Source: an uncultured Muribaculaceae bacterium (GTDB lineage: Bacteria > Bacteroidota > Bacteroidia > Bacteroidales > Muribaculaceae). From it: a stretch of 64,000 nucleotides of DNA. The DNA lies in the NCBI GenBank assembly GCA_947625935.1, contig CANQQE010000006.1, forward strand, positions 81,062 to 145,061, given 5' to 3'. The notes beneath the pieces are model-generated. The model was not told where the DNA came from and made no database searches. It saw nothing but the letters and a program-made list of their open reading frames with translations. Shown in pieces: positions 19,873 through 27,059 of this stretch (the first letter of the stretch is position 1; each line of letters begins with the position of its first letter). The position numbers and the translations under genes were made by a program.

Positions 19873-20948
19873 TGATTACTAAGGACACCAAAATATATAT
19901 TGCAGGCCACCGCGGGCTCGTTGGCTCGGCTATATGGGACAATCTTCAAAGGCGAGGCTACAATAACCTTGTTGGGCGCACTCACTCAGAGCTTGACCTG
20001 CTCGACCCTATGGCCGTCAAAGATTTTTTTGATCGGGAAAAGCCAGAAATGGTCGTGCTCGCTGCGGCACACGTCGGTGGAATAATGGCAAACTCTCTGT
20101 ATCGCGCCGATTTCATCTATCAGAACCTGCAGATTCAACAGAATGTCATCGGCGAGAGCTACAGGCATGGAGTGAAAAAGTTGCTTTTTCTCGGAAGCAC
20201 CTGTATTTATCCTCGTGAAGCCAAGCAACCGATAAAAGAAAACGCTTTACTGACTTCACCGCTTGAATACACCAATGAACCATATGCAATCGCCAAAATA
20301 GCAGGGTTGAAAATGTGCGAAAGTTTTAATCTGCAATATGGCACCGACTACATTGCCGTCATGCCAACCAATCTCTATGGCCCGCGTGATAATTTCCATC
20401 TGCAAAACAGTCACGTCCTGCCTGCGATGATAAGAAAAATGCACCTTGCCAAACTATTACGGTCGGGGGACGTGGATGCTCTGCGCCGTGATTTGAATTT
20501 GCGCCCGCTTGATAATGTAAATGGCGACTCTGACTTTGACAGAATAGTCGATGCTCTAAATAATTATGGCATTACGTCTGAGTCTCTCAAATTATGGGGT
20601 TCGGGGAAACCGTTGAGGGAGTTCCTGTGGAGCGAGGATATGGCCGACGCATCAGTCCACATACTTCTAAATGTTTCATTCGATGACCTCCGCGGCAGCG
20701 ATCCTGAAATACGAAACTGTCATATAAACATCGGCACAGGCAAAGAACTGACTATAGCCCAACTCGCCGAAAAGATACGCCAAACGGTCGGATTCGATGG
20801 CACTATACTATGGGATTCATCCAAGCCAGACGGAACGATGCGGAAACTTTGCGATGTCTCGAAACTACGATCACTTGGATGGAGGCACAGCGTCGAAATT
20901 GACGATGGCATCAAACGGCTTTACCATTGGTACCTGTCTGAGCAATAA
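19872..20948 (+). CDS. fcl: GDP-L-fucose synthase
   Basis: NADPH-dependent epimerase/reductase that turns GDP-4-keto-6-deoxymannose into GDP-L-fucose. The protein is 358 residues. The coenzyme motif is A-G-H-R-G-L-V-G-S-A (11-20); the catalytic serine lies in GSTCIYP (108-114) and the Y138-x3-K142 pair in EPYAIAK. An insertion around residues 190-235 (including RPLDNVNGDSDFDR) lengthens it relative to the 320-residue E. coli enzyme and is common in Bacteroidetes homologues. Immediately follows gmd. Confidence 0.95.
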   Translation: MITKDTKIYIAGHRGLVGSAIWDNLQRRGYNNLVGRTHSELDLLDPMAVKDFFDREKPEMVVLAAAHVGGIMANSLYRADFIYQNLQIQQNVIGESYRHGVKKLLFLGSTCIYPREAKQPIKENALLTSPLEYTNEPYAIAKIAGLKMCESFNLQYGTDYIAVMPTNLYGPRDNFHLQNSHVLPAMIRKMHLAKLLRSGDVDALRRDLNLRPLDNVNGDSDFDRIVDALNNYGITSESLKLWGSGKPLREFLWSEDMADASVHILLNVSFDDLRGSDPEIRNCHINIGTGKELTIAQLAEKIRQTVGFDGTILWDSSKPDGTMRKLCDVSKLRSLGWRHSVEIDDGIKRLYHWYLSEQ

Positions 20949-21006
20949 CAATTGTAATGCGATATAATCCTACATCACTTATTTGCACCACATACCTTAG
21001 TATACC

Positions 21007-21963
21007 ATGGAATGGTTAACATACTTATTGATTACCGTGATTCTGTTTGTGGCAGAATTGATATATTTGCCAATCGCCAAGCAACTGCGTGTCGGTGACA
21101 GGGTGACACCTCGGTCTTCTCACAAAATTTATCATATCACCGGCGGTGGATTCATCTTTTGGTTCGCCGCCATCATATTCGCAATCATTTTCAAAACGCA
21201 TCTCCCCTCTGAGTTCCATTTCATGCTAATCGGAGCCACGTTGCTTGCCATAGTCAGTTTCACCGACGATATGATTGACCTCTCGCCCGGACTGAGGCTA
21301 TTGGTACAGACGATTGTAGTAGCTGTGACATTCAACCAATTCTTCACCGATGGACATTACAACATTTTTCTTCTGACACTGATTTGTGGCGTTGGGTTTA
21401 TTAACGCCTTCAACTTCATGGACGGAATAAATGGGTTGATGTCCCTCTACTCGTTGGTCACACTTGGCACTCTGCTCTATTGCTACTCCCTGCTTCCATC
21501 CATGTCATGCGCACCGAAATCTTTCATCATAACGCTGATTCTAAGCGTTGCTGTCTTCGCTGTTTTCAATTTCAGGAAGAAAGCGATCTGCTTTGCAGGT
21601 GATGTTGGCTCAATCGTCATGGGATTTTTCATCACCTACCTCATGGTTCAGCTAATCACTTTTACCGCAGATGCGTCATACGTCGTGTTCCTGATGGTAT
21701 ATGCCGTTGATGCCGTGTATACGATTTTCCAGCGACTGTTTATGGGCGAAAACATTCTAATGCCCCATCGCCATCATCTTTATCAAATCATCGCCAACAA
21801 GTGGGGAAAAGCCCATAGAGCCATCGCCATGGCTTACGCCGGCATACAGCTTGCCATAAACATCATTTATTTCATTATACCCGAAAACCAGAAATGGACA
21901 TATGCCATCATATTGTTAATGTTGCTGACTGCAGCATACTTCATTCTTAAACGCCGGCACTGA
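21007..21963 (+). CDS. WecA/MraY-like undecaprenyl-phosphate sugar-1-phosphate transferase
   Basis: Polytopic prenyl-phosphate glycosyl-1-phosphate transferase, 318 residues with about ten helices. It places the first sugar phosphate on undecaprenyl phosphate and so starts the repeat unit. Family motifs are D87-D88 (SFTDDMID), N-A-F-N-F-M-D-G-I-N-G (133-143), A-G-D-V-G-S (197-202) and the histidine motif P-H-R-H-H-L (253-258). Last gene of the polysaccharide operon, 58 bp after fcl, followed directly by a strong palindromic terminator. The N-acetylhexosamine donor is presumed, not shown. Confidence 0.9.
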   Translation: MEWLTYLLITVILFVAELIYLPIAKQLRVGDRVTPRSSHKIYHITGGGFIFWFAAIIFAIIFKTHLPSEFHFMLIGATLLAIVSFTDDMIDLSPGLRLLVQTIVVAVTFNQFFTDGHYNIFLLTLICGVGFINAFNFMDGINGLMSLYSLVTLGTLLYCYSLLPSMSCAPKSFIITLILSVAVFAVFNFRKKAICFAGDVGSIVMGFFITYLMVQLITFTADASYVVFLMVYAVDAVYTIFQRLFMGENILMPHRHHLYQIIANKWGKAHRAIAMAYAGIQLAINIIYFIIPENQKWTYAIILLMLLTAAYFILKRRH

Positions 21964-21980
21964 CAAAGCGATTATATGAG

Positions 21981-22026
21981 ACTATAAAAGGAGAAGCGGC
22001 ATATATGCCGCTTCTCCTTTTATAGT
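21981..22026. terminator. Perfect 46-bp palindrome ending the polysaccharide operon and rpmH
   Basis: The 23-base arm from 21981, starting ACTATAAAAGGAGAAGCGGC, is mirrored without mismatch by the arm ending at 22026. As RNA it folds into a long GC-cored hairpin with an A-run on one side and a U-run on the other, so it can stop transcription from either side: the operon from the left and rpmH from the right. Confidence 0.85.
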
Positions 22027-22046
22027 TAAGCTCAATTGCTTTTTGA

Positions 22047-22202
22047 TTATTTGCTGGCGATTTCGCTTGAAACTGTCAAGCGCACGCGGCCTTTGGCGCG
22101 GCGGCGAGAAAGGATTTTGCGTCCGTCACGGGTTGACATTCTTTCGCGGAAGCCATGCTTGTTAACTCTTTTTCTGTTAGAAGGTTGGAATGTTCTTTTC
22201 AT
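22047..22202 (-). CDS. rpmH: Ribosomal protein L34
   Basis: 51-residue basic protein of the 50S subunit. The translation opens [12 protein letters not shown] and contains H-G-F-R-E-R-M and [13 protein letters not shown], the invariant L34 pattern. The C-terminus has the short V-S-S-E-I-A-S-K extension usual in Bacteroidetes. Start ATG at 22202, stop TAA at 22047. It stands alone: the usual partners rnpA, yidC and dnaA are not adjacent. Confidence 0.97.
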   Translation of the reverse strand: MKRTFQPSNRKRVNKHGFRERMSTRDGRKILSRRRAKGRVRLTVSSEIASK

Positions 22203-22295
22203 CGCAGTAGTATATTTTTTCGTTTTATTATTTTCGCAATTCAGCGTGCAAATTTAGGCAATTATTTTCAGATATACAAAAGATTTTCAACTCTT

Positions 22296-23426
22296 TTATC
22301 CGACAGGAATCGCCCCTATACCCGGCCGATCGGGAATTGACACTCTGCCGTCAACGATTTTCATACCGTCAAATATATCATTTGATATGAGCAGATTCCC
22401 GTCGAGGTCTGCCCAATCTGCCAATGGTGCGAGTTGCGAAGCCGCTGAAATAGCGCAAGAAGTCTCTGTCATGCACCCGAGCATAACCTTCATCCCAAGC
22501 CCGCGCGCAAGCACAGCCATTTTATAAGCCTCATGCAACCCCGTTGACTTCATAAGTTTAATATTAATCGCATCGTAAGCCTGGGCTGCGCGGCGCACAT
22601 CAGGAAGCCTCTGAAGAAATTCATCGGCAACTATTGGCAACGGACTCCGTTCTCTTAACCATGCCGTATCATCGATGCGTTCCTTGGGCAATGGTTGCTC
22701 CACAAACAGGCAATTTCGCTCCGCGAGCCAGTGACACATTTCAAGAGCCCGCTCACGGTCATCCCAGCCTTGATTCGCATCAACGCATATCGGCCTGTCA
22801 GTCTTCGATCTGATAATGTCAACAAGTTCCTTATCATTATCAAGTCCCATCTTGACTTTCAAGACTTTATATGGTTCCGCTTCGTCAACTTTCTTCCTCA
22901 CAACCTCAGCCGTGTCTATTCCAATGGTAAAAGATGTACAAGGAGCTTTCCCCGGATCAAGACCCCATATTTTGTACCATGGTTGACCCATTATCTTTCC
23001 GAGCAAATCATGCAATGCGATATCGACCGATGCCTTTGCCGCCCTGTTATCCGCGGCTACAGAATCCATATACTCATGAATATCCTCTATGCGGAAAGGA
23101 TCACTGAACTGTCCGAGATCAAGTGAAGATAGAAATTCGGTGACACTCTTGACACTTTCACCAAGATAGGGAGGCATGGAGGCTTCTCCATAACCGGTAA
23201 ACCCATCATAATCAAGCCTCACAAGGACATCGGGGGTTGTTGTACGGCTCGACTTCGCCAGATTAAACGAATGCCGCAACTTCAATTCATATGGTTCAAA
23301 CGACAATGAAAGCCGTCCTGACTTAGCCGTTTTCTTAACAGGCTCACCATAGGCCGAAAATGACATTGGCGACGCCAGAAACGCTGCGCCTAATATGCTG
23401 CTTTTCAAAAAATTTCTTCTATTCAT
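22296..23426 (-). CDS. Dipeptide epimerase (L-Ala-D/L-Glu epimerase) with twin-arginine-type signal
   Basis: Enolase-superfamily enzyme of 376 residues that interconverts L-Ala-D-Glu and L-Ala-L-Glu during peptidoglycan peptide recycling. Catalytic lysines are K190 and K192 (LKVKMG) and K290 (INIKLMK); metal ligands are D216 (DANQGW), E243 (EQPLP) and D268 (ADE). The N-terminus M-N-R-R-N-F-L-K followed by a hydrophobic stretch and S-F-S-A-Y-G looks like a Tat export signal, whereas E. coli YcjG and B. subtilis YkfB are cytoplasmic. It starts 4 bp after the NlpC/P60 stop, in one operon. Other dipeptide specificities within the family cannot be excluded. Confidence 0.9.
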   Translation of the reverse strand: MNRRNFLKSSILGAAFLASPMSFSAYGEPVKKTAKSGRLSLSFEPYELKLRHSFNLAKSSRTTTPDVLVRLDYDGFTGYGEASMPPYLGESVKSVTEFLSSLDLGQFSDPFRIEDIHEYMDSVAADNRAAKASVDIALHDLLGKIMGQPWYKIWGLDPGKAPCTSFTIGIDTAEVVRKKVDEAEPYKVLKVKMGLDNDKELVDIIRSKTDRPICVDANQGWDDRERALEMCHWLAERNCLFVEQPLPKERIDDTAWLRERSPLPIVADEFLQRLPDVRRAAQAYDAINIKLMKSTGLHEAYKMAVLARGLGMKVMLGCMTETSCAISAASQLAPLADWADLDGNLLISNDIFDGMKIVDGRVSIPDRPGIGAIPVG

Positions 23427-23430
23427 CGAT

Positions 23431-24417
23431 TCATTTATTAAAATACCACGGATGCTGCGCCGCTTGGGTAATGCCGTCAGTGCCTATACAGCCACTGATA
23501 TTGACAGCCCAAAGATAAGGCGTAGTCAGATATGATTGACTTCGAGGATTAATGCTGTTTCTTTTCACCCGCCCCGAGGAATGGACATACATACCATCCG
23601 TGTCATATATCGCCACATGAGTGACACGCCGAGTTTCGGGATTCCCGAAAAACAGAAGGTCACCTGCCTTTAATGACGCTGTGTCAGCCGGCTCAATGCG
23701 GCACCCTGTTTTTGCTTGCTGGCCTGCGTCGCGTCTGATGATAATCCCGTTATTGTAATAGGCTATTTTCGAAAAGCCTGAGCAATCGGCTGATTTCGTT
23801 GAAGTCCCGCCCCAAAGATAGGGAGATCCCTCCATAGAATAAGCCAAATCAAGAATGCGGCCAGAATCAAACGGCTGACTGGCCCATTCTTCAACAGGGG
23901 TCACCGCCGATGTTGAAATATAACCCTCGCGTCCGTCAGGCAGAACCGCCTTTATGTATTCCATTCCGGGGACTGCGACCCCCTCAACGATTGAACCGTT
24001 CACGACATCGCTAACTCTGCAGCGGACCCGTCCGGCTCCGGGCCATTTCTCTATATACGCCACATCCAGCGATGTCACAACCCATCGCTTTGCTCCACGC
24101 CAACGGCTCATTTCTTCAGCGGTTTTTCGAGCGAGCGAATTATCTATAATCCACCCCTCGTAGCCCTCTGGAGTGACAGCAAGCCACCAATCGCCGTCGT
24201 TTTGCTTCAATTGAACCGGTGTTCCCATGACTGCTTGGGAAGCGAGTTCCGACGAATGCCCTTTTGCCGACCTCATACAGGCAACCGGCACTTTCACCAA
24301 CGCCCAGCTCTCGGCAGTCACAACCGAGTCAACCGCCTCGGTTTGGGCGGCAACATCTGCCGAAGCCACACCGCCCGCTGCGGCAAGCAGCACCATGTAT
24401 TTTACCATATTATTCAT
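23431..24417 (-). CDS. NlpC/P60 peptidoglycan endopeptidase with SH3-like domains (YkfC-like)
   Basis: Secreted cysteine peptidase of 328 residues, expected to cut the gamma-D-Glu to diamino-acid bond of muropeptides. A signal peptide covers residues 1-24. Two SH3-like segments (about 40-95 and 110-170) precede the catalytic domain, where the nucleophile is C212 in S-A-D-C-S-G-F-S and the histidines are H267 (VTHVAIY) and H279 (YVHSSG). This layout matches YkfC-type enzymes specific for peptides with a free L-Ala, releasing L-Ala-D-Glu. The next gene encodes the epimerase for exactly that dipeptide, giving a two-step pathway. Confidence 0.9.
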   Translation of the reverse strand: MNNMVKYMVLLAAAGGVASADVAAQTEAVDSVVTAESWALVKVPVACMRSAKGHSSELASQAVMGTPVQLKQNDGDWWLAVTPEGYEGWIIDNSLARKTAEEMSRWRGAKRWVVTSLDVAYIEKWPGAGRVRCRVSDVVNGSIVEGVAVPGMEYIKAVLPDGREGYISTSAVTPVEEWASQPFDSGRILDLAYSMEGSPYLWGGTSTKSADCSGFSKIAYYNNGIIIRRDAGQQAKTGCRIEPADTASLKAGDLLFFGNPETRRVTHVAIYDTDGMYVHSSGRVKRNSINPRSQSYLTTPYLWAVNISGCIGTDGITQAAQHPWYFNK

Positions 24418-24511
24418 AACTGTGTTTTGTCCTAAATGATTGATTGTGCGAATATACTCAAAATATGACTGTAAAGATAAAAAAGATTACCGTTACCGCC
24501 ATTGAATATAC

Positions 24512-24550
24512 TAAAAAAATAACAGGACACCCAATAGGATGCCCCGTTAT
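24512..24550 (-). terminator. Terminator of the OmpA lipoprotein gene
   Basis: On the minus strand, arms at 24550-24537 and 24532-24519 form a 14-bp stem (three G-U pairs, loop TATT), followed by seven T. It sits 25 bases after the stop codon. Confidence 0.8.
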
Positions 24551-24574
24551 CCATATCGTTTATAATTATAAGTT

Positions 24575-25276
24575 TTATTTCAGCGTACCGTTCTCGGCTT
24601 GCTCAATCATGGTTTTGTCGGCTGTGATGTAAATCTCCACACGGCGGTTTTGGGCACGGCCTTCGGGAGTGTCATTTGAAGCCACATAATCAGCCATTGG
24701 GATACCCTGAGCCATTAGACGTGTGGGTGAGACACCGCTGTTCACGAGATAGGTCATCACGGCATCAGCACGCTGGTTCGACAATTTTTCATTGACTGCA
24801 TATGAACCTGTATTATCGGTGAAGCCATAAACTTGAACGTTAGTGTTGGGATTGTTTATCAACGAATTAGCAAATGCCGTCAAGTCAGTTTTAGCATTCT
24901 GATTGAGAGTGTACTTACCCGTCGGGAATAGAATGCCCCCTTCAAATGTAACTTTGATAGCCTGAAGACCGTTCTGATCCTTAACCTTCTCGACCTTAGC
25001 CTGCTCGGCGAGCTGACGCTGAAGCTCGGCAGCTTGTTTATCCATTTTGTTTCCTATGACGGCACCGGCTCCGGCTCCAATCGCACCACCAAGAGCCGCT
25101 CCGATACCGGCACCTTTGCCACCACCGATCAGAGCACCAAGGCCCGCGCCTACCGCAGCACCGCCTCCGCCGCCGATTAATGCACCTTTACCCGTATTTG
25201 TCATCGACGAGCATCCCGATGAAATCATTATGCAACCCGCCATTACGAAAGCTGATGCTAATTTCAAAATCTTCAT
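24575..25276 (-). CDS. OmpA-family lipoprotein with glycine-zipper domain
   Basis: 233-residue outer-membrane lipoprotein. The N-terminus is a lipoprotein signal ending in I-S-S-G-C (C22). Residues about 32-75 form a glycine-zipper region of GxxxG repeats (ALIGGG, GAGLGALIGG, GAALGGAIGAGAG), like YMGG and Rick-17kDa proteins. The C-terminal OmpA domain (about 105-220) carries the peptidoglycan-binding pattern T-D-N-T-G followed by LSNQRADAV and ends N-R-R-V-E-I-Y-I. It probably tethers the outer membrane to the wall. A -7 box TACCTTTG lies at 25313-25320 on the minus strand. Confidence 0.92.
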   Translation of the reverse strand: MKILKLASAFVMAGCIMISSGCSSMTNTGKGALIGGGGGAAVGAGLGALIGGGKGAGIGAALGGAIGAGAGAVIGNKMDKQAAELQRQLAEQAKVEKVKDQNGLQAIKVTFEGGILFPTGKYTLNQNAKTDLTAFANSLINNPNTNVQVYGFTDNTGSYAVNEKLSNQRADAVMTYLVNSGVSPTRLMAQGIPMADYVASNDTPEGRAQNRRVEIYITADKTMIEQAENGTLK

Positions 25277-25312
25277 AAATCAACAGTTTTTAGTTAAATA
25301 AAAAAATCATTG

Positions 25313-25320
25313 CAAAGGTA
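25313..25320 (-). promoter_or_regulatory. Promoter -7 box of the OmpA lipoprotein gene
   Basis: TACCTTTG on the minus strand fits TAnnTTTG and lies about 37 bases upstream of the start. No clear -33 box. Confidence 0.6.
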
Positions 25321-25425
25321 GCGAAAATATTTATAAATCGAGTCTGATTGAATATTTCACCACCCTTATGTAATAAATACAAATAATTCTAACCATTTGT
25401 TTCCGTTTGATTGGGAAAAATTCGC

Positions 25426-25433
25426 TAAGTTTG
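25426..25433 (+). promoter_or_regulatory. Promoter -7 box of the DMT transporter gene
   Basis: TAAGTTTG on the plus strand, about 20 bases before the ATG at 25455. It excludes the TTG at 25407 as the start. Confidence 0.6.
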
Positions 25434-25454
25434 CACTACCAATTTTGCATTTTT

Positions 25455-26372
25455 ATGTCATCGACTTCAATCGAAAAGAAAAACGCCTTTTGGTTCCACA
25501 TCGGAGCACTGTTGACAGTTACCGCATGGGGTGTTTCATTCATATCAACCAAAGTCCTGCAAAGTCCCGGGATTCAGTTGACGCCCACAGAAGTTTATAT
25601 TTTCCGTTTCATTCTTGCCTATCTGCTGATACTGGCGATATGCCATAAGCGGCTTTGGTCCAACTCACTCCGCGACGAGCTTCTGTTCGCTATTTGCGGT
25701 CTCTGCGGCGGCTCGATTTATTTCATAGCGGAAAATACCGCCATCGAGTACACTCTCGTCTCAAACGTATCTCTGATAACATCTGTTTCCCCTTTGCTCA
25801 CAGCCATGCTCGTAGGGGTGATTTATAGAGACGAGCGACCGTCGAAAGGAATTATTTTCGGGTCGGCTATCGCGTTTTTAGGCGTGGGATGCGTCATTTT
25901 CAACAGTTCGTTCAACGTCAACATCAGACCGCTTGGCGATATGCTCGCATTGTCGGCGGCTCTCGGCTGGGCCATCTACAGCATAATACTCAGAAAGCTC
26001 AACGCACTCTACTCCGTCTGGTTCATATCTCGCAAAACGTTCTTTTACGGCATATTGACTGCCGTGCCATTCCTGTTTATACAACCGGGGACATTCCATG
26101 TAAGCGTATTCGCCAAACCCGAAGTGTGGGGCAATCTTCTATTCCTGGGCATTGTATGTTCCATGGTTGCTTATGTCATATGGGCACAAGCCGTGAAGCG
26201 TCTCGGAGCGGTCAAAGCATCCAACTATATGTATTTTGTGCCGATTGTCACCCTCGTAGCATCACAACTTCTGCTTGACGAAAAAATCACATGGGTAGGC
26301 TATCTCGGTTGCGCGTTGATTCTCTTGGGTGTTTGGCTCGGCGACCTGATGGGTCGCGCCAAAAGAGGTTGA
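25455..26372 (+). CDS. EamA-family (DMT superfamily) transporter
   Basis: Inner-membrane carrier of 305 residues with ten predicted helices in two EamA repeats. The first opens W-G-V-S-F-I-S-T-K-V-L near residue 25; the second opens A-L-G-W-A-I-Y-S-I-I-L near residue 165. Each repeat ends with the usual E-x-x-x-x-x-G-x-x-L-I-x-x-G signature. Relatives export amino acids or other metabolites; the substrate is unknown here. The start ATG at 25455 follows a -7 box. It converges on the AlkD-like gene with only 5 bp between. Confidence 0.88.
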   Translation: MSSTSIEKKNAFWFHIGALLTVTAWGVSFISTKVLQSPGIQLTPTEVYIFRFILAYLLILAICHKRLWSNSLRDELLFAICGLCGGSIYFIAENTAIEYTLVSNVSLITSVSPLLTAMLVGVIYRDERPSKGIIFGSAIAFLGVGCVIFNSSFNVNIRPLGDMLALSAALGWAIYSIILRKLNALYSVWFISRKTFFYGILTAVPFLFIQPGTFHVSVFAKPEVWGNLLFLGIVCSMVAYVIWAQAVKRLGAVKASNYMYFVPIVTLVASQLLLDEKITWVGYLGCALILLGVWLGDLMGRAKRG

Positions 26373-26377
26373 AACCC

Positions 26378-26926
26378 TCAATCTTCCCCCAGAAGATAAT
26401 CAGCCTCCTCTATGATCAGACGGCACAACGAACGGGTCATTGTCTCGCCGCGTTCAAGTTCTTTCAATGCAGCCCCTTTGGCGTGTGACGCCCGTGCGGG
26501 GAATCGATTCATCATAAGCCTGAGTCCGCAATAGCGCGACATTACGTCATCCGACGACGACAGTTCATCGGCGAGTTCATCGGCATAATCTTTCTTTCGC
26601 AAGAGCCTGTGGCACAATATGTCGGCCACTTCAGGAGAGAGGGCAGCACTCCCCCAGCGCAACGCAGTTTCATAATCCAAAGAATCAATCGGATAAAGCA
26701 TCGGGGCAAGCAGCAGACTTTCCCGTGTGGTAGTGTTGGCCCAAAGCTGCTCTGCAAGTTTCGCGCTCGGAACGAAGTCATTGGCGATTTCCACCAATTG
26801 AGGCAGATTGACACCGAATATTATGCGGTAAGGCGCGCCTGCCCTGCGCAGACTCTCAGCCAACGCACCGTTGCGCATCGCAAACAGCCTGCGTTTTACA
26901 AGTTGCATTTCATTAAAATCACCCAT
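26378..26926 (-). CDS. AlkD-like HEAT-repeat protein (putative DNA alkylation repair family)
   Basis: 182-residue, mostly helical protein. The pattern R-I-I-F-G-V-N-L-P-Q-L-V-E-I-A (34-48), then L-A-E-Q-L-W and R-E-S-L-L-L-A-P-M-L (69-78), resembles the repeat units of the AlkD DNA-glycosylase family. It is shorter than typical AlkD (about 230 residues) and the catalytic Asp/Trp pair cannot be located with confidence. It may therefore be a non-catalytic HEAT-like protein. A -7 box (TATCTTTG, minus strand, 26945-26952) lies close upstream, so the leader is about 12 nt or less. Confidence 0.6.
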   Translation of the reverse strand: MGDFNEMQLVKRRLFAMRNGALAESLRRAGAPYRIIFGVNLPQLVEIANDFVPSAKLAEQLWANTTTRESLLLAPMLYPIDSLDYETALRWGSAALSPEVADILCHRLLRKKDYADELADELSSSDDVMSRYCGLRLMMNRFPARASHAKGAALKELERGETMTRSLCRLIIEEADYLLGED

Positions 26927-26944
26927 TGCATTTCAATTTTGCCG

Positions 26945-26952
26945 CAAAGATA
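26945..26952 (-). promoter_or_regulatory. Promoter -7 box of the AlkD-like gene
   Basis: TATCTTTG on the minus strand, ending 18 bases before the ATG; implies a very short leader. Confidence 0.55.
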
Positions 26953-27006
26953 GCGACGATTGCCAACAAAATCAACACCGCTATTCCCCGTGTCATTTTT
27001 TTATGC

Positions 27007-27014
27007 TAACTTTG
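27007..27014 (+). promoter_or_regulatory. Promoter -7 box of the PBP1A gene
   Basis: TAACTTTG on the plus strand, 45 bases before the ATG at 27060. Confidence 0.6.
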
Positions 27015-27059
27015 TGAATTAATGTATCTACAAAACAAAGTCAGAAGCATAGCAAACCA

